Below, piece after piece: positions 1-7,208 of a DNA stretch of 7,444 nucleotides; position 1 is the stretch's first letter, and every line of letters begins with the position of its first letter. The position numbers and the translations under genes were made by a program. The stretch comes from an uncultured Cellvibrio sp. (GTDB lineage: Bacteria > Pseudomonadota > Gammaproteobacteria > Pseudomonadales > Cellvibrionaceae): assembly GCA_946886255.1 (NCBI GenBank), contig CAMPIG010000237.1, positions 1 to 7,444 on the forward strand, given 5' to 3'. The notes under the pieces are model-generated. The model was not told the DNA's origin. It saw only the letters and a list, made by a program, of their open reading frames with translations, and ran no database searches.

Positions 1-800
1 TAATGGAAGCTCACCGCATCCATCTTCAGGCTCCAGTTAGGTTCAACATTGCCTGTCAGATGCTCTGCCCACTTGGTGTCTTCTGAATGGCCACCACTGG
101 CAATAAATTTGGGCGTATTGTCCTTGGGCGCTTTCAGGAAGCTGGCGTAGTGCTTGTAAAGATCGGTGTAGTACTCAGGCCGCATATTCCCGCCGCACCC
201 CCAGGCCTCGTTACCGATGGCAAAGTAATGAACGCGCCAGGGTTTATCCCGCCCGTTCTTGCGGCGCAATTCGGCCAGGGTAGATTTGGTATCTGATGTC
301 ATGTACTCCAGCCACTCCGCCATTTCCTGCGGTGTGCCGGTGCCGAGGTTGCCGTTTACGTATACCTCCGCGTCCAGCATCTCGGCCAATTCAAAAAATT
401 CGTGGGTGCCGAAGGCATTGGTTTCTTCTACACCGCCCCAGTTGGTGTTCACCTTCACCGGGCGTTTATTGCGCGGGCCAATGCCATCGCGCCAGTGATA
501 TTCATCTGCAAAGCAGCCACCGGGCCAACGGATCAAAGGAACCTGGAGATCCTTGAGTGCGGCAACCACATCTTTCCGAAAACCGTTTGTATTAGGGATT
601 CTGGATTTTTCACCGACCCAAATACCTTCATAAATACCATGCCCTAGGTGTTCAGCAAATTGGCCGTAGATGTTTTTGTTGATAACCGGCCCGGGTTGAT
701 CCGCCCTGACAGTCAGATCAACCGATGCAGCAAACGCACTGGTGGCAAGTAAACTGGTGGTGATAAACAGGGTTCGCAGGTGAATTTTCAAGCGTTTCAT
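1..800 (-). CDS. abf51A: GH51 alpha-L-arabinofuranosidase, secreted (N-terminal 266 residues, 3' end beyond the window)
   Basis: Hydrolyses terminal alpha-L-arabinofuranosyl side chains from arabinoxylan, arabinan or arabino-oligosaccharides (EC 3.2.1.55). The frame is open from an ATG at 800-798 to the left edge, so about half of a usual GH51 enzyme is visible. Residues 1-24 form a signal peptide: basic KRLKIHLR, then a hydrophobic core, then a SAFA/A cleavage site, so the enzyme is exported. GH51 blocks follow: GQFAEHLGHGIYEG (46-59), RWPGGCFADEYHWRDGIGPR (91-110), NTNWGGVEETNAFGTHEF (118-135) and GNEAWGCGG (196-204). Glu198 in the last block is the expected acid/base. The nucleophile Glu lies in the missing C-terminal part. 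The start is fixed by a strong GAGGAGG ribosome site (814-808) seven bases before the ATG. The gene lies downstream of the GH26 mannanase on the same strand, but a 135-bp gap with its own promoter signals suggests separate control. Seen: motifs and signal peptide. Known: GH51 chemistry. Inferred: Cellvibrio Abf51A orthology. Confidence 0.93.
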   Translation of the reverse strand, partial: MKRLKIHLRTLFITTSLLATSAFAASVDLTVRADQPGPVINKNIYGQFAEHLGHGIYEGIWVGEKSRIPNTNGFRKDVVAALKDLQVPLIRWPGGCFADEYHWRDGIGPRNKRPVKVNTNWGGVEETNAFGTHEFFELAEMLDAEVYVNGNLGTGTPQEMAEWLEYMTSDTKSTLAELRRKNGRDKPWRVHYFAIGNEAWGCGGNMRPEYYTDLYKHYASFLKAPKDNTPKFIASGGHSEDTKWAEHLTGNVEPNWSLKMDAVSFH

Positions 801-838
801 GGCGTAGCCTCCTCAGCTGTTATAGTTATGCAGACCAG

Positions 839-866
839 ATCTTACCTGACCAAGTCATATTGTCAT
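839..866 (-). promoter_or_regulatory. Candidate sigma-70 promoter of the GH51 gene
   Basis: On the minus strand ATGACA (866-861, five of six bases of the -35 consensus) is followed after 16 bases by TAAGAT (844-839, four of six of the -10 consensus). Initiation would fall near 832, giving a leader of about 32 bases that contains the strong ribosome site at 814-808. The hexamers are not ideal, and the call rests on spacing and position. The -35 box lies inside the palindrome at 860-870, an arrangement expected for repression. Confidence 0.4.
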
Positions 867-870
867 ACAA
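860..870. promoter_or_regulatory. FadR/GntR-type operator candidate upstream of the GH51 gene
   Basis: TTGTCATACAA is a perfect palindrome of TTGT/ACAA arms around three central bases. That is the TNGTNNNACNA pattern typical of the FadR subfamily of GntR regulators, many of which respond to uronates, sugar acids or other carboxylates. It covers the candidate -35 box of the GH51 gene, so a bound repressor would block polymerase. The regulator is not encoded in this window. I saw no second perfect copy in the window. Confidence 0.4.
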
Positions 871-899
871 GTTAACAGAATTTTACTTTTGACGGAAAT

Positions 900-927
900 G
901 GCCCCGCCTTCAAAAGCGAACAGGGCC
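900..927 (-). terminator. Weak hairpin after the GH26 gene
   Basis: Starting 8 bases after the mannanase stop, the minus-strand RNA can form GGCCCTGTT paired with GGCGGGGCC (nine pairs, including G-U pairs) around a ten-base loop. The G-U pairs exist only in the minus-strand RNA; on the plus strand they become A-C mismatches, which favours a role on the mannanase transcript. The bases after the stem (ATTTCC) are not a proper U-tract, so this may be a 3' stabilising hairpin and not an efficient terminator. Confidence 0.3.
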
Positions 928-935
928 GACGCATA

Positions 936-2240
<1,305 letters not shown>

Positions 2241-2263
2241 TCACATAAATGACCCCGACCTAC

Positions 2264-2292
2264 CCGACCGCTATCGGGCGGTTGGTATTTTT
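2264..2292 (+). terminator. Rho-independent terminator with no known upstream gene
   Basis: CCGACCGC (2264-2271) pairs with GCGGTTGG (2278-2285) over eight base pairs with one G-U, around the loop TATCGG, and is followed directly by TATTTTT (2286-2292). This is a standard terminator on the plus strand. On the minus strand the hairpin is preceded by an A-tract and followed by GTAGG, so it would not stop mannanase transcription. No plus-strand gene ends before it; the nearest upstream DNA is the antisense of the mannanase gene. It may end an antisense or short RNA, or shield uxaC from read-through. Confidence 0.6.
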
Positions 2293-2344
2293 CGCGTCAC
2301 AAGGTAGACTGGTGTACTAGCTGCAACATAGCAGCGGGACCGCC

Positions 2345-2360
2345 TGTGAAGGTGGTTACA
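2345..2360. promoter_or_regulatory. CRP/Vfr-like binding site
   Basis: TGTGA, six bases, then TTACA matches nine of the ten conserved positions of the TGTGA-N6-TCACA cAMP-receptor-protein consensus. Catabolite control would fit genes for mannan and uronate use. The site is about 170 bp from the mannanase start and over 250 bp from the likely uxaC start point, farther than classical activator positions, so its target is unclear. Confidence 0.4.
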
Positions 2361-2404
2361 TAATGACAAGAATAGGGGAACAGGCTGCAAACAGGCCTAA
2401 CCTG

Positions 2405-2429
2405 CGTCAGCGACTCATGAGCGCCGACG
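2405..2429. other. Imperfect hairpin in the intergenic region
   Basis: CGTCAGCG (2405-2412) pairs with CGCCGACG (2422-2429) except for one A-C mismatch, around ACTCATGAG. The loop is itself partly self-complementary (CTCATGAG). There is no U-tract on either side, so it is not a terminator. It could be an RNA fold or a protein-binding palindrome. Confidence 0.4.
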
Positions 2430-2443
2430 TATAAAAATCAACC

Positions 2444-2578
2444 ATGGAATCACCTGTAGTTTGTGAAATGTTCGCTGAGATGCACATTGAGAGGTGCATT
2501 TTGAGGTTTATCAATATCCTGGCGGATAAACCCCTTCAGCAATACCTCACTTCCGGCTATAAAAGGCTGGGATATTAG
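2444..2578 (+). CDS. Possible small protein of 44 residues upstream of uxaC (unproven)
   Basis: An ATG-to-TAG frame at 2444-2578 would encode a 44-residue peptide beginning MESPVVCEMFAEMHIERC and ending in LTSGYKRLGY. Its composition is protein-like: the stretch around residues 14-28 alternates charged and hydrophobic residues and could form an amphipathic helix. Against it, no clear ribosome site precedes Met1, Met9 or Met13, and I recognise no family. The frame overlaps the hairpins at 2480-2532, so open-frame chance or an RNA role are equally good explanations. It ends just before the uxaC promoter. Confidence 0.2.
   Translation: MESPVVCEMFAEMHIERCILRFINILADKPLQQYLTSGYKRLGY
2480..2502 (+). 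terminator. Weak terminator-like hairpin
   Basis: ATGCAC (2480-2485) pairs with GTGCAT (2494-2499) around the loop ATTGAGAG, and four T residues run from 2499 to 2502. The stem is short and AT-rich at its base. The surroundings also carry an imperfect direct repeat, TGAGATGCA followed by TGAGAGGTGCA and then TGAGG. It would be weak as a terminator on the plus strand. Confidence 0.25.
2505..2576 (+). other. Hairpin with possible pseudoknot before the uxaC promoter
   Basis: GGTTTATC (2505-2512) and GATAAACC (2525-2532) form a perfect eight-pair stem around a 12-base loop. The first seven loop bases, AATATCC (2513-2519), are exactly complementary to GGATATT (2570-2576). Pairing loop to downstream strand would give an H-type pseudoknot, and the two helices could coexist. 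The structure lies upstream of the likely uxaC start point, so it would only be in RNA begun farther upstream. As DNA the 8-bp arms could also be an operator. Confidence 0.3.
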
Positions 2579-2585
2579 CGAACTA

Positions 2586-2614
2586 TTGGCAAGATTCCTA
2601 AATCGACTTATACA
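2586..2614 (+). promoter_or_regulatory. Candidate sigma-70 promoter of uxaC
   Basis: TTGGCA (2586-2591, five of six -35 bases) and TATACA (2609-2614, four of six -10 bases) are separated by the optimal 17 bases. Initiation near 2621 would leave a leader of about 54 bases ending in the uxaC ribosome site GAGGAA (2661-2666). Confidence 0.5.
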
Positions 2615-2674
2615 GTGTTATATCCAGCAGGCTTGCGTGGCTAGAGCACAGGTATATTGTGAGGAACTGAGAGA

Positions 2675-4090
2675 ATGAGCTTTATTCATGACGATTTCTT
2701 GCTCGATACCGAGCAGGCGCGTGTGCTCTATCACGACTACGCGAAAGATTTACCCATCATCGATTACCACTGCCACCTCCACCCGGAGCAGGTCGGTAAC
2801 AACAAACAATTCAAAAACCTCTATGAAGTCTGGCTGGCCGGCGACCACTACAAATGGCGCGCCATGCGCTCCAATGGTGTCGACGAGCGCTACTGCACTG
2901 GTGATGCCAGCGACTGGGAAAAGTTTGAAAAGTGGTGCGAAACGGTACCCTATACCCTGCGCAATCCGCTGTACCACTGGACCCACCTAGAACTGCGTAA
3001 ACCCTTCGGTATTACCGATCGCTTACTCGATAAATCCAATGCAAAACGCACCTGGGACGAGTGTAACGAAATGCTCGCTACGCCGGAGTTCAGTGCACGC
3101 GGTTTGATGACCCAAGCCAAAGTGAAATTGGTGTGCACTACCGACGATCCAATCCACGATCTCGCTCATCACAAGGCAGTCGCTGCAGATAAATCCTTTG
3201 GCAGCGCCATGCTACCCACCTGGCGACCAGACCGTGCCATGGCCGTGGAAAGCGCAAAAGACTACAACGCTTACCTGGATCGGTTGGCTAGTGTCAGCGA
3301 TACCCAGATCAGCACCTTCGACGATTTGATGACAGCACTCAACAAACGTCACGATTACTTTCACGCAAACGGTTGCCGCCTGTCTGACCACGGTTTGGAA
3401 ACGGTTTACGCGGCGGATTACACCGAAGCGGAAATCAAATCCATCTTTGCCAAAGTGCGCGGCGGCAGTGAATTAAATGCAGAGGAAATCGAAAAATTCC
3501 AATCCGCCATGATGGTGGAATTTGCGTTGCAGGACCACGCCAAAGGTTGGGTACAGCAATTCCACATCGGCGCAATTCGTAACAACAACCCCCGATTATT
3601 CCGCACTCTCGGTCCGGACACTGGTTTTGATTCCATTGGCGATCATAACTATGCCAAACCGCTGGCAAAATTCCTCGGACGCCTCGACAGCGAAAATCGT
3701 TTGGCAAAAACGATTCTGTACAACCTGAACCCGCGTGATAACGAAATGATCGGCACCATGATCGGCAACTTCCAGGACGGCTCTGCGGCTGGCAAGATCC
3801 AGTTCGGCAGTGGCTGGTGGTTCCTGGATCAAATGGATGGCATGTCTCGCCAAATCGAGGCCCTGAGCCAGCTAGGTTTATTAAGCCGTTTCGTGGGCAT
3901 GTTGACTGATAGCCGCAGCTTCCTGAGCTACTCTCGTCACGAATATTTCCGTCGCATCCTGTGCGGCATCCTGGGGCGCGATATGGCCAAAGGTGTAGTG
4001 CCCAATGACACCAGGATGGTCGGCAAGATGATCAGCGATATCAGCTTTAATAATGCGAAGGAATATTTTCCGTTTGTTGTGCCGGAATAA
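2675..4090 (+). CDS. uxaC: Glucuronate isomerase UxaC (uronate isomerase)
   Basis: Converts D-glucuronate to D-fructuronate and D-galacturonate to D-tagaturonate (EC 5.3.1.12), the first cytoplasmic step of hexuronate breakdown. The 471 residues match the usual family length, and the protein looks complete. It belongs to the amidohydrolase-like TIM-barrel superfamily: [10 protein letters not shown] (30-39) carries the HxH metal-binding pair H32 and H34. Other family blocks are CTTDDP (154-159), WRPD (183-186), [10 protein letters not shown] (296-305), [11 protein letters not shown] (373-383) and [19 protein letters not shown] (412-430). There is no signal peptide. The ATG is preceded by GAGGAA at 2661-2666, eight bases away. 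The gene is alone on its strand and ends in its own terminator, so the usual partners (uxuA, uxuB, uxaB, kdgK) are not in this window. Its substrate would come from glucuronoxylan or pectin. Confidence 0.97.
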   Translation: MSFIHDDFLLDTEQARVLYHDYAKDLPIIDYHCHLHPEQVGNNKQFKNLYEVWLAGDHYKWRAMRSNGVDERYCTGDASDWEKFEKWCETVPYTLRNPLYHWTHLELRKPFGITDRLLDKSNAKRTWDECNEMLATPEFSARGLMTQAKVKLVCTTDDPIHDLAHHKAVAADKSFGSAMLPTWRPDRAMAVESAKDYNAYLDRLASVSDTQISTFDDLMTALNKRHDYFHANGCRLSDHGLETVYAADYTEAEIKSIFAKVRGGSELNAEEIEKFQSAMMVEFALQDHAKGWVQQFHIGAIRNNNPRLFRTLGPDTGFDSIGDHNYAKPLAKFLGRLDSENRLAKTILYNLNPRDNEMIGTMIGNFQDGSAAGKIQFGSGWWFLDQMDGMSRQIEALSQLGLLSRFVGMLTDSRSFLSYSRHEYFRRILCGILGRDMAKGVVPNDTRMVGKMISDISFNNAKEYFPFVVPE

Positions 4091-4104
4091 TTTTCCGGTT
4101 TTGT
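4082..4104 (+). terminator. uxaC terminator overlapping the stop codon
   Basis: CCGGAA (4082-4087) pairs perfectly with TTCCGG (4093-4098) around TAATT, followed by TTTTGT (4099-4104). The loop contains the TAA stop of uxaC, so the 5' arm encodes the last residues. The stem is short but the form is right for rho-independent termination. Confidence 0.55.
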
Positions 4105-4136
4105 AATGACATACAGCTGATGCGGGCACAATGCGA

Positions 4137-4242
4137 GTTTGGCGTTAGGGCTTTTGTTTCGAAACCCTCAAGTCATGGACGACTTGAGGGAGCTACAGGG
4201 ACGTATTCATGCGTTTTCGAAACAAAAGTCCTAATGACAAAC
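4137..4242. repeat. 106-bp palindromic intergenic element with a nested hairpin
   Basis: Outer arms 4137-4164 and 4215-4242 are 28-base inverted repeats. As plus-strand RNA they pair fully except for one G-A mismatch (4142/4237) and two G-U pairs. The core of each arm contains CTTTTGTTTCGAAA or its complement. Nested inside is a perfect ten-pair hairpin, CCCTCAAGTC (4165-4174) with GACTTGAGGG (4181-4190), loop ATGGAC. After it comes AGCTACAGGGACGTATTCAT, a string I recall from dispersed intergenic repeats in pseudomonads and related gammaproteobacteria. It lies between the convergent ends of uxaC and the AhpD-like gene, where such elements often act in bidirectional termination or mRNA stability. 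No transposase or target duplication is seen. Multi-copy status is inferred and not visible here. Confidence 0.75.
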
Positions 4243-4255
4243 GAACTACGAAGTA

Positions 4256-4711
4256 CTAAAGCGCTTTAAACTTCGGTTGAAAACGAAAACCGATCGCCAA
4301 GCGATTCCAGGCATTAATCGCCATAATCATACCTGTCAGATTCACCAATTCCTGCTCATTAAAGTGCGCCGCTACCGCCTCGTAATCTTCATCGTGAACA
4401 GGGTGTTGTGACAAGCGCGCCAGGGTTTCAGCCCAGCGTAATGCAGCCCTTTCCCGCTCAGAAAACACGCCAACTTCCGCCCATGACGCCACCACGTCCA
4501 AACGCTCTTGTTGCTCGTCATCGTGACGTGCTTCGGCGGCGTGCATATGTTGGCAAAATGCACAGCCATTAATCTGCGAGGTGCGTATTTTTATCAAATG
4601 CAGAAGTTTGGGCTCCAGGCCGCTGCGAACCGCTTGATCAAATACCGCGAGGGATTTCAGCAGGGCCGGTTGTAATTCGTAAACACGTGCGGGCGTTAAA
4701 CGTTCTTTCAT
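4256..4711 (-). CDS. AhpD-like / carboxymuconolactone decarboxylase family protein
   Basis: A 151-residue, probably cytoplasmic, all-helical protein of the AhpD/CMD fold. The signature INGCAFCQHMH (47-57) gives the CxxC pair C50 and C53 plus H57, the redox and proton-relay residues of AhpD-type alkylhydroperoxidases. The later part NLTGMIMAINAWNRLAIGF (124-142) is typical of the subgroup often annotated as alkylhydroperoxidase-like or CMD family protein. The decarboxylase name is probably misleading, since true muconolactone decarboxylases lack the CxxC pair. A peroxide- or thiol-related role is therefore more likely, with the substrate unknown. The ATG has AAGGAG (4723-4718) six bases upstream. 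It starts 46 bp after the AraC-type gene on the same strand, with no terminator between, so the two are probably co-transcribed and the regulator may control it. Confidence 0.88.
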   Translation of the reverse strand: MKERLTPARVYELQPALLKSLAVFDQAVRSGLEPKLLHLIKIRTSQINGCAFCQHMHAAEARHDDEQQERLDVVASWAEVGVFSERERAALRWAETLARLSQHPVHDEDYEAVAAHFNEQELVNLTGMIMAINAWNRLAIGFRFQPKFKAL

Positions 4712-4757
4712 GACAGTCTCCTTGATGGGGTAGAGGTTTCATGATGCCCTTGGTTGC

Positions 4758-5579
4758 TCAGCGGGAATTGTACTTTTGCGACAACTTTTTCTTGCGGTAT
4801 TGACCCGGCGTTAATCCCGTTAACTTTTGAAACTGGCGAATAAAATGTGCCTGATCATAAAAGCCCGTATATTGCGCAACATCCACCAGGGACAATTGCG
4901 GTTGATCGCTGATTAACTTGCGTGCCAGCTTAATCCGTCCCAACTGTTTGAGCTGCCCCGGCGACAATCCCACCTCCTGATGAAATTTGCGCTCCAGGTT
5001 ACGCCGGCTCATCGCTACCTGCTCACAGATGGCCTCAATCGACTCCGGGCTATAAATCAATTTGGGCAATACATGTTGTAACAACCCGGGTTGGGCAGAA
5101 ATCTGTGCGGCTTGCGCCAACAACCAATTATCAATAAAACCAATTCGCTCCGGAATTGAGGTTAAATCGCCGAGCTTTTTTTGCAGCTCGTGCAAGGGAT
5201 GAACCTCCAAGTCCAGAGAAGAAAACTCTCTGCCAATCCACTCCGGCATTGATAGGCCCAGCAACTCAAAAACACCACCGGGATGGAAGCGAATACCCAG
5301 ACAGTCCTGCGCCCCGCTGAGGTGGATTTTGTTTACAATTTGTCGGGCATAGAAAGAAACACGGGTATCCTGATCTGGCGTAAAGTAAAAATTGATATTG
5401 GTACCGCCATCCGGATACAAAGTTTCGGTAGAACCTTGCGCCGATAACCGGGACTGCATAACCCAGTAACATTGCACCCAGGGACGCAATGCAGGATGTG
5501 GCATAAATCGCTGGAACCCCAAATGCCCGAGATTGCCGATAAAGATGTCCGTCGAAGGTTCAAAAACGGGAAGATGCAT
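4758..5579 (-). CDS. AraC-family transcriptional regulator (DUF6597-type N-terminal domain)
   Basis: A 273-residue DNA-binding regulator. The N-terminal half contains PHPALRPWVQCYW and the YPDGGTNINFYF block, typical of the DUF6597 sensing domain found in many AraC proteins. The C-terminal part has the two helix-turn-helix units: about 180-201 (SIEAICEQVAMSRRNLERKF) and 230-255, ending in the AraC signature GFYDQAHFIRQFQKLTGLTPGQYR (239-262). The frame extends upstream to a GTG at 5624, which would give 288 residues. I prefer the ATG at 5579 because AGG lies six bases before it, whereas the GTG has no ribosome site and would leave only about an eight-base leader behind the TATAAT box at 5644-5639. 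The ligand is unknown. Its position, upstream of an AhpD-like gene and divergent from an AEC permease, makes those two genes the first candidate targets. Confidence 0.92.
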   Translation of the reverse strand: MHLPVFEPSTDIFIGNLGHLGFQRFMPHPALRPWVQCYWVMQSRLSAQGSTETLYPDGGTNINFYFTPDQDTRVSFYARQIVNKIHLSGAQDCLGIRFHPGGVFELLGLSMPEWIGREFSSLDLEVHPLHELQKKLGDLTSIPERIGFIDNWLLAQAAQISAQPGLLQHVLPKLIYSPESIEAICEQVAMSRRNLERKFHQEVGLSPGQLKQLGRIKLARKLISDQPQLSLVDVAQYTGFYDQAHFIRQFQKLTGLTPGQYRKKKLSQKYNSR

Positions 5580-5638
5580 GGGCCACCTGTTAGACATGAA
5601 CAGCGAATACAGATTATCTGTCACAGAGACGAGATTTG

Positions 5639-5644
5639 ATTATA
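5639..5644 (-). promoter_or_regulatory. Perfect -10 box for the AraC-type gene
   Basis: The minus strand reads TATAAT at 5644-5639. The expected -35 position holds only TTACGC with 17-base spacing, a poor match, so the promoter may need an activator. The start point would be near 5632, leaving about 53 bases before the preferred ATG. Confidence 0.45.
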
Positions 5645-5648
5645 GTGT

Positions 5649-5681
5649 CGGATACTTGCCAGCGTAAGATGAAACTATCCG
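5649..5681. repeat. Inverted repeat between the divergent AraC and AEC genes
   Basis: CGGATA (5649-5654) and TATCCG (5676-5681) are perfect inverted arms with centres 27 bp apart. They lie upstream of the TATAAT box of the regulator and before the ribosome site of the permease, so they could be a regulator site acting on both. Six-base arms at this spacing can occur by chance. Confidence 0.25.
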
Positions 5682-5705
5682 GTCCACCCATAAATCGGAG
5701 GCATA

Positions 5706-6668
5706 GTGCCCGACTCATCTGCCATACATACTTTCAGTTTCGCATTTTCAGTCACTGCACCTATCTTTCTGATGGTACTGATCGGCATGGCATTAAAACG
5801 CCTGCGCATGATTACCGAAGAGTTTATTGATACTGCCTCCAAACTGGTTTTTAACCTGGGATTACCCACACTGTTATTTACCAGCAGCGCCACCACAGAT
5901 TTTTCTCGCCTCGCTGATATAAACCTATTGCTCGCCATGGGCCTGATGACACTGATAGTGTTTGGGTTAACACAATTAACCGCACGCTGGCATGTACAAC
6001 ATACGCGCGATGAAGGAGTCTTTGTGCAAGGTGCATTTCGCGGCAATCTGGTTATCACCGGCCTGGCATTTTGTGCCAACGCCTATGGCGAACGAGGCTT
6101 GGCCATTGCGGCATTACCGGTGGCGATGACGGTGGTGCTTTACAATTTATTGTCGGTTTACACCCTGAATCGCAGCCTCAATCAAGGCAATGGAAAAACC
6201 TGGCATAAAACCTGGCGCGGCATCCTGCGCAATCCGTTGATCATCGCGATTGTCGCCGGCTTTGCATGTAATGCTATCGGGATCAGCCTGCCCGGTGTGA
6301 TCCTTGATAGCGCTAATTACCTGGGACAAATGGTGTTGCCATTAGCATTAATCTGTATCGGCGGTGCATTGAACCTGAAACAATTGCGCCGTATCGATGC
6401 AGCAGCCTTTATGGCAACGCTGTGGAAATTAATTCTGTCGCCACTATTGGCCTGTGCCATTGCTATTGGACTAGGGACGCGCGGTGAAAGCCTGGCGATT
6501 ATATTTCTGCTCGCTGCATCACCATCAGCCACCGTCAGTTTTGTGATGGTACAAGCCATGGGTGGCAACGGAAAATTAGCCGCCAATATTATCGTACAAA
6601 CAACTTTGGTCGCGATGCTCAGTGTAACGATGGGATTGTGGTTATTGCAGCGGTTGGGGTTTGTGTAG
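5706..6668 (+). CDS. AEC family permease (auxin efflux carrier-like, Mem_trans)
   Basis: A 320-residue inner-membrane transporter with about ten hydrophobic segments, roughly at 11-31, 43-60, 72-92, 108-125, 129-152, 166-184, 203-222, 233-255, 262-284 and 292-316. Family blocks include NLGLPTLLF (50-58), QGAFRGNLVITGLAF (108-122) and ASPSATVSFVMVQAMGG (271-287), the last near the conserved C-terminal half of Mem_trans (PF03547). Bacterial members export or import small organic acids such as malate or malonate; the substrate here cannot be told from sequence. The start is GTG at 5706 with GGAGG (5697-5701) four bases upstream; the weak start codon may hold expression low. It is divergent from the AraC-type gene and its end is only 8 bp from the convergent GNAT gene, with no terminator in the gap. 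Confidence 0.92.
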   Translation: MPDSSAIHTFSFAFSVTAPIFLMVLIGMALKRLRMITEEFIDTASKLVFNLGLPTLLFTSSATTDFSRLADINLLLAMGLMTLIVFGLTQLTARWHVQHTRDEGVFVQGAFRGNLVITGLAFCANAYGERGLAIAALPVAMTVVLYNLLSVYTLNRSLNQGNGKTWHKTWRGILRNPLIIAIVAGFACNAIGISLPGVILDSANYLGQMVLPLALICIGGALNLKQLRRIDAAAFMATLWKLILSPLLACAIAIGLGTRGESLAIIFLLAASPSATVSFVMVQAMGGNGKLAANIIVQTTLVAMLSVTMGLWLLQRLGFV

Positions 6669-6676
6669 ATTGAGCA

Positions 6677-7159
6677 TTACAACCATTTCTGCCAAAACAA
6701 CGCTTTGCCCATTTGTGGGTCCAATTCATAGCCAGCAAAGCCGAATTTCTTATAGGCGGCTTGCGCGGCACTATTACCTTCAAGTACTTCCAGCGTGAGC
6801 TTGCAGCAGTTTCTTTGCCTTGCGATGGATTCAACGCACGCCAACATAGCATTACTGATATTACGGCCGCGATAATCCTGTCTCACTACGATATCGTGAA
6901 TATTAATCAACGGACGTGCTTTGAAAGTAGAAAAACTTTCAAAGCAATTAACGAGCCCCACCGCGTGGTCATCGACATAACACAAGACTGTGAAAGCAAA
7001 AGATCGTCGGGCAAGTTCACTAATAATGCGCTGCGCTACGGCGTCATCCAGCGGTGCGCCCCCGCCCATCGGGTCGCGCGCGTAGTGGTCAAGCAATGCC
7101 ACAATATCGCGCGCGTGTTGGGGGTTGGTGTAGTCGGCAAGTAAAACATCAAGAGTCAT
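6677..7159 (-). CDS. GNAT family N-acetyltransferase
   Basis: A 160-residue cytoplasmic acetyl-CoA-dependent acyltransferase. The acetyl-CoA pyrophosphate loop is VVRQDYRGRNISNAML (91-106), where the usual final Gly or Ala of the Q/RxxGxG/A motif is Asn100. The beta-strand LTLEVLEGN (121-129) and the motif NSAAQAAYKKFGF (129-141) complete the fold. The acceptor substrate is unknown. The ATG at 7159 has only a weak AGG about nine bases upstream. It lies 49 bp after the end of the FHA gene on the same strand, so it may be co-transcribed with it. Its 3' end converges on the AEC permease gene. Confidence 0.93.
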   Translation of the reverse strand: MTLDVLLADYTNPQHARDIVALLDHYARDPMGGGAPLDDAVAQRIISELARRSFAFTVLCYVDDHAVGLVNCFESFSTFKARPLINIHDIVVRQDYRGRNISNAMLACVESIARQRNCCKLTLEVLEGNSAAQAAYKKFGFAGYELDPQMGKALFWQKWL

Positions 7160-7208
7160 AAATCAGCGCCTGTCCCGTTGTTCGAAGCGCATCAGGAAAA
7201 AACTGATG

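Noticed and set aside
87..647. Overlapping plus-strand ORFs of 69-86 codons
   Set aside because: They lie opposite the GH51 coding frame, have no ribosome sites and encode low-complexity, arginine- and proline-rich sequence typical of antisense frames.
2249..2320. 23-codon plus-strand ORF across the terminator at 2264-2292
   Set aside because: No ribosome site, and it runs through a rho-independent terminator; the RNA structure is the better explanation.
4137..4242. Insertion sequence or MITE with terminal inverted repeats
   Set aside because: No target-site duplication is visible and the nested perfect hairpin fits a structured intergenic repeat better than a transposon remnant, although a MITE-like origin cannot be excluded.
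4258..4267. AAAGCGCTTT palindrome at the end of the AhpD-like gene
   Set aside because: It lies inside the last codons of the gene; a ten-base palindrome with no tail has no supported function.
5675..6079. 134-codon minus-strand ORF
   Set aside because: Antisense to the AEC permease gene; no recognisable domain, and the permease frame has clear membrane segments and motifs.
6713..7144. 143-codon plus-strand ORF
   Set aside because: Antisense to the GNAT gene, whose acetyl-CoA loop and C-terminal motif are clear in the other strand.
7190..7208. CATCAG/CTGATG hairpin between the FHA and GNAT genes as a terminator
   Set aside because: The T-run on the minus strand sits in the loop and not after the stem, so it is not a rho-independent terminator; a six-pair stem is common by chance.
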